Shown in pieces: positions 61,623-64,000 of a DNA stretch of 64,000 bases. A program made the translations under genes and the position numbers. The notes under the pieces were generated by a model. The model did no database searches. It was not told the DNA's origin and saw only the letters and a list, made by a program, of their open reading frames with translations. Position 1 is the first letter of the stretch. Each line of letters begins with the position of its first letter. Origin of the DNA: Halobaculum limi (lineage in GTDB: Archaea; Halobacteriota; Halobacteria; Halobacteriales; Haloferacaceae); the NCBI RefSeq assembly GCF_029490015.1, contig NZ_CP120468.1, forward strand, positions 2,046,001 through 2,110,000. The letters run 5' to 3'.

Positions 61623-62393
61623 CTACAGGTCGTCGAGGAACGCGCCGACGGCGTCGTTGAACGCGGTCGGTTGCTCGATCATCGCGAGGTGGGCGGCGTC
61701 GTCGAGGACCTGCAGTCTGCAGTCGGGAATCTCGTCTGCGAGGTACTCGTGGAACTGCGGCGGCGTGAGCGCGTCGTGTTCACCGACGACTGCCAGCGAC
61801 GGGACGTCGATGTCGGAGAGTCGGTCCCGAACGTCGAACTCGTGGCAGGTACGGAAGTCGCGTGCGACGACCGCCTGGCCCGCGTCTCGCATCGCCGCTC
61901 GCGAGCGGTCGAGCGTCTGCTCGTCGACGTCGTGAAACAGGCGATCTGTCCCGTGGAGGAACTCTACGGCACGGTCGAAGTCGTCGCGAAGCCACACGAG
62001 GAGGTCTTCGAGGACGGTCAGTCTCGCGCCGGTCCCGGTGAGGACGAGACCGTCCAGCGACAGGTCGCGTTCGAGTGCGACCCACATCGCGACGGCTCCC
62101 CCGAGGGAGTTCCCGACGAGGACTGAGGCGCCCGTCTCCTCGGCGACGGCGACGACGTCGGCGGCGTACGCTTCGAGTGCGTCCGCGCCGCCGTCGGCGT
62201 CGACGTCGTCGCTGTCTCCGTGGCCGCTCAGGTCGACGGCGACGACGGGTGTTCGGTCGACGAGTCGGGACTGTCCCGTCCACACGTCGCTCGTTCCACC
62301 GCTCCCGTGAATGCACAACAACCCCGGGCCGGCCGCCTCGTCGCCGCGGACCCGATAGGCGGTTTCCCGCCCGTGGTGGTCGACCGTCTTCAT
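61623..62393 (-). CDS. Alpha/beta hydrolase
   Basis: A 256-residue alpha/beta hydrolase: LLCIHGSGGTSDVW (oxyanion loop), nucleophile elbow VLVGNSLGGAVAMW (Ser), a late acid region VVGEHDALTPP and catalytic His in DDAAHLAMIEQP. The lid is small and the substrate is not evident; it may be an esterase or lactonase. The start has a leaderless-type TATA on the minus strand (ATTTATACC, about 62416-62424) some 25 bases upstream. Confidence 0.92.
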   Translation of the reverse strand: MKTVDHHGRETAYRVRGDEAAGPGLLCIHGSGGTSDVWTGQSRLVDRTPVVAVDLSGHGDSDDVDADGGADALEAYAADVVAVAEETGASVLVGNSLGGAVAMWVALERDLSLDGLVLTGTGARLTVLEDLLVWLRDDFDRAVEFLHGTDRLFHDVDEQTLDRSRAAMRDAGQAVVARDFRTCHEFDVRDRLSDIDVPSLAVVGEHDALTPPQFHEYLADEIPDCRLQVLDDAAHLAMIEQPTAFNDAVGAFLDDL

Positions 62394-62415
62394 ACCACTA
62401 GTCGAGACGGTGGGG

Positions 62416-62424
62416 GTATAAATC
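62416..62424. promoter_or_regulatory. TATA element readable on both strands
   Basis: GGTATAAAT / ATTTATACC is about 25 bases from the hydrolase ATG (minus) and about 27 bases from a short open frame starting at 62450 (plus). Both spacings fit leaderless haloarchaeal transcripts, so one element could drive both directions. Confidence 0.4.
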
Positions 62425-62449
62425 GCTGGGAGGGGCCGCCAGTCTGGAT

Positions 62450-62515
62450 ATGACTACCGACTGTCCCAACCGTTGTCCGCGGTGGGTCGACGACGGAGAT
62501 TCGTCGGCGGACTAA
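62450..62515 (+). CDS. Possible microprotein of 21 residues
   Basis: ATG at 62450 opens a 21-residue frame, MTTDCPNRCPRWVDDGDSSA plus D, followed by a stop. It has a C-x3-C pair. It lies 27 bases downstream of a TATA element, a leaderless spacing. No family is recognised and the frame is short enough to be chance. The remaining sequence up to 62631 holds no other gene, but has the AT-rich promoter of the next one (GATTTAAATATATAAGCG, 62590-62607). Confidence 0.25.
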   Translation: MTTDCPNRCPRWVDDGDSSAD

Positions 62516-62631
62516 CTCCCGAATCGGTGTGAACCGCCAAACTACTAAACGACTCCGCTCCCGACGCAGTATTGCGATTAGTCGGCGATAGATTTAAATA
62601 TATAAGCGTATTACTTGTGGTTAGGAGAGAT

Positions 62632-62880
62632 ATGATACAACGCCACTCAACTGATCGGCGCGATCGGTTCGTCCGTCGCTACGACTACGACGACGGGACC
62701 GTCATCGCCGCTGACCTCGACGCCGCAGACGAGGACATCCACGTCGACACCGTCGACGGATCGGCGGTCGTCGTCATCGCGCGTGCGGGCGGGGAAGAGG
62801 AGTTCGAGTTCGACCTCCCCGGCCCGGCCGCAAGGGTTGACATTCAGAACGGCGTACTCACTATCGACATCAACGCATGA
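62632..62880 (+). CDS. Small Hsp20-like protein (DUF7127-like)
   Basis: An 82-residue protein, [50 protein letters not shown], ending [23 protein letters not shown], which mimics the IxI end strand of small heat shock proteins (GVLTI). It recalls DUF7127. The stop overlaps the start of the CDC48 gene by four bases (ATGA), so translation is coupled, suggesting that it works as a cofactor or client adaptor of the unfoldase. An exceptionally AT-rich promoter (62590-62607) precedes it. Confidence 0.8.
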   Translation: MIQRHSTDRRDRFVRRYDYDDGTVIAADLDAADEDIHVDTVDGSAVVVIARAGGEEEFEFDLPGPAARVDIQNGVLTIDINA

Positions 62881-64000
62881 AACTCACCGTCAAACCCCTC
62901 AAACAGAAAGACGCAGGGCGTCGCCTCGCTGCTATCGACCGCGTCGCCGCCGAGGAGTTGGGGCTCTCCGGCGGTGACTACATCCGCATCGAAGGCGACA
63001 CGACCGCTATCGCGCGCGTGTGGCCGGGCTACCCCGAGGACGACGACTCCGGCGTGATCCGGATCGACGGCCAACTCCGACAGGAGGCCGGCGTCGGCAT
63101 CGACGACCGCGTCACCGTCGAGGCCGCAGACGTCGAACCTGCCGACCAGATCACCATCGCGCTCCCCCAGCAGTTCGGGATCCGAGGGAACGTCGGGTCG
63201 ATTATCCGCGACAAACTCTCCGGGCAGCCTGTCACGCAAGGGCAGACAATTCGCTTCCCGCTTGGACTCGGACTGATGGGTGGCGGCTCGCAGGCCGTCC
63301 CCCTGAAGATAGCGTCGACGAAGCCCTCGGGCACGGTCGTCATCACCGACTCCACGGAGGTCGAAATCTCCGAGAAGCCGGCCGAACAGATCGGCGACGT
63401 CGGTGCCGGCGGCGGCGCAGAGACGCCGGACGTCGCCTACGAGGACATCGGCGGCCTCGACGACGAACTCGAACAGGTCCGCGAGATGATCGAGTTGCCG
63501 ATGCGCCACCCGGAACTGTTCAAGCGCCTCGGCATCGAACCGCCGAAAGGCGTGCTCCTGCACGGCCCGCCGGGGACGGGGAAGACGCTCATCGCGAAAG
63601 CCGTCGCCAACGAGATCGACGCCCACTTCCAGACCCTCTCTGGCCCCGAGATTATGTCGAAGTACTACGGGGAAAGCGAGGAGCAACTCCGCGAGGTGTT
63701 CGAGGAGGCCGCCGAGAACGCCCCCGCGATCGTCTTTATGGACGAACTCGACTCCATCGCGCCCAAACGCGAGGAGGCCGGCGGCGACGTGGAGCGCCGC
63801 GTCGTGGCGCAACTCCTCTCGCTGATGGACGGCCTCGAAGAACGCGGTGAAGTCGTCGTCATCGGCGCGACCAACCGCGTCGACGCTATCGATCCTGCTC
63901 TCCGCCGCGGCGGGCGCTTCGACCGCGAGATCGAGATCGGTGTCCCCGACCGCGAGGGCCGCAAGGAGATCCTGCAGGTCCACACGCGGAATATGCCGCT
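62877..64000 (+). CDS. CDC48/VCP-like AAA+ ATPase (5' part, cut by the window end)
   Basis: The first 374 codons of an archaeal CDC48. The N-domain (double-psi barrel, residues 1-185) has [21 protein letters not shown]. The D1 AAA module follows with Walker [14 protein letters not shown] at about 229, Walker [13 protein letters not shown], and [32 protein letters not shown]. The D2 module lies beyond the edge. CDC48 unfolds proteins for degradation or remodelling. ATGA overlap with the Hsp20-like gene marks an operon. Confidence 0.95.
   Translation, partial: MKLTVKPLKQKDAGRRLAAIDRVAAEELGLSGGDYIRIEGDTTAIARVWPGYPEDDDSGVIRIDGQLRQEAGVGIDDRVTVEAADVEPADQITIALPQQFGIRGNVGSIIRDKLSGQPVTQGQTIRFPLGLGLMGGGSQAVPLKIASTKPSGTVVITDSTEVEISEKPAEQIGDVGAGGGAETPDVAYEDIGGLDDELEQVREMIELPMRHPELFKRLGIEPPKGVLLHGPPGTGKTLIAKAVANEIDAHFQTLSGPEIMSKYYGESEEQLREVFEEAAENAPAIVFMDELDSIAPKREEAGGDVERRVVAQLLSLMDGLEERGEVVVIGATNRVDAIDPALRRGGRFDREIEIGVPDREGRKEILQVHTRNMP

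Noticed and set aside
61570..61625. Complete tRNA gene at the tRNA-like sequence
   Set aside because: No D-arm, anticodon arm or full acceptor stem; upstream bases belong to the hydrolase gene.
1..64000. CRISPR array, prophage, insertion sequence or toxin-antitoxin module
   Set aside because: No regularly spaced repeats, integrase, transposase or capsid genes were seen. The CHAT-peptide pair is the only locus with a defence-like flavour.

Overview
The window is one contiguous stretch of a haloarchaeal (class Halobacteria) chromosome. The evidence is GC-rich DNA, strongly acidic proteins, leaderless genes with AT-rich TATA boxes about 30 bases before the start, and archaeal or halophile marker genes: ribosomal L1-L10-L12, aEF-1B, a CDC48-type ATPase, RtcB with archease, a 7S (SRP) RNA, a PGF-CTERM surface protein, DpsA, TbsP and the haloarchaeal form of malate synthase. 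The gene order around L1-L10-L12, the small zinc-finger protein and EF-1B fits Haloferacales, but genus cannot be fixed by eye. I see no phage, insertion sequence or CRISPR array, so this is mostly core genome.

Layout: 1-4.1 kb holds the L1 operon with a structured leader, a TctA-like membrane protein, and a zinc-finger/EF-1B pair. 4.2-12.9 kb has universal stress proteins, biotin ligase, a 5'-nucleotidase-like enzyme, a YcaO-family protein, the regulator TbsP, and a tail-to-tail pair of a tiny membrane/secreted peptide and a CHAT-like putative cysteine protease. 12.9-24 kb has one-carbon genes (glyA, folD), DUF1028, FAD synthase, a JAMM desampylase, a DHH/RecJ-like nuclease, a membrane-anchored phospholipase-D-like protein and a HEAT-repeat protein. 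24-31 kb has dpsA with an operator-like promoter, a small unlisted gene behind an iron-box-like site, Nif3-like and Old Yellow Enzyme proteins, a DUF35-thiolase pair with a serine at the usual cysteine position, and the SRP RNA. 31-43 kb has a geranylgeranyl-reductase-like flavoprotein, a DUF2342-type metalloprotease, the rtcB-DoxX-archease-DUF502 run, an acetyltransferase, a possible structured RNA, and divergent nhaC/uspA. 43-53.7 kb has polyphosphate kinase 2, a nitroreductase, cystathionine synthase/lyase, aspartate-semialdehyde dehydrogenase, a large FAD/Fe-S lactate or glycolate dehydrogenase, and malate synthase. 53.7-64 kb has a hydroxyacid dehydrogenase, MBF1, AlaX, a PGF-CTERM protein, acyl-CoA dehydrogenase, a HAD phosphatase, a type IV pilin, panB, an orphan tRNA 3'-end-like sequence, an alpha/beta hydrolase, and a small Hsp20-like protein overlapping the start of a CDC48 ATPase cut by the window edge.

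Most promising for something undescribed: the CHAT-like protease and 61-residue peptide at 10.57-12.83 kb, whose two stop codons abut inside one palindrome; the YcaO enzyme ending in a proline-rich tail with no visible substrate peptide; the small gene with a DtxR-type operator next to dpsA; and the membrane-anchored PLD-family protein with a lamin-tail-like front domain. Assignments rest on reading motifs by eye; no database search was run, and family names given as DUF numbers are from memory.
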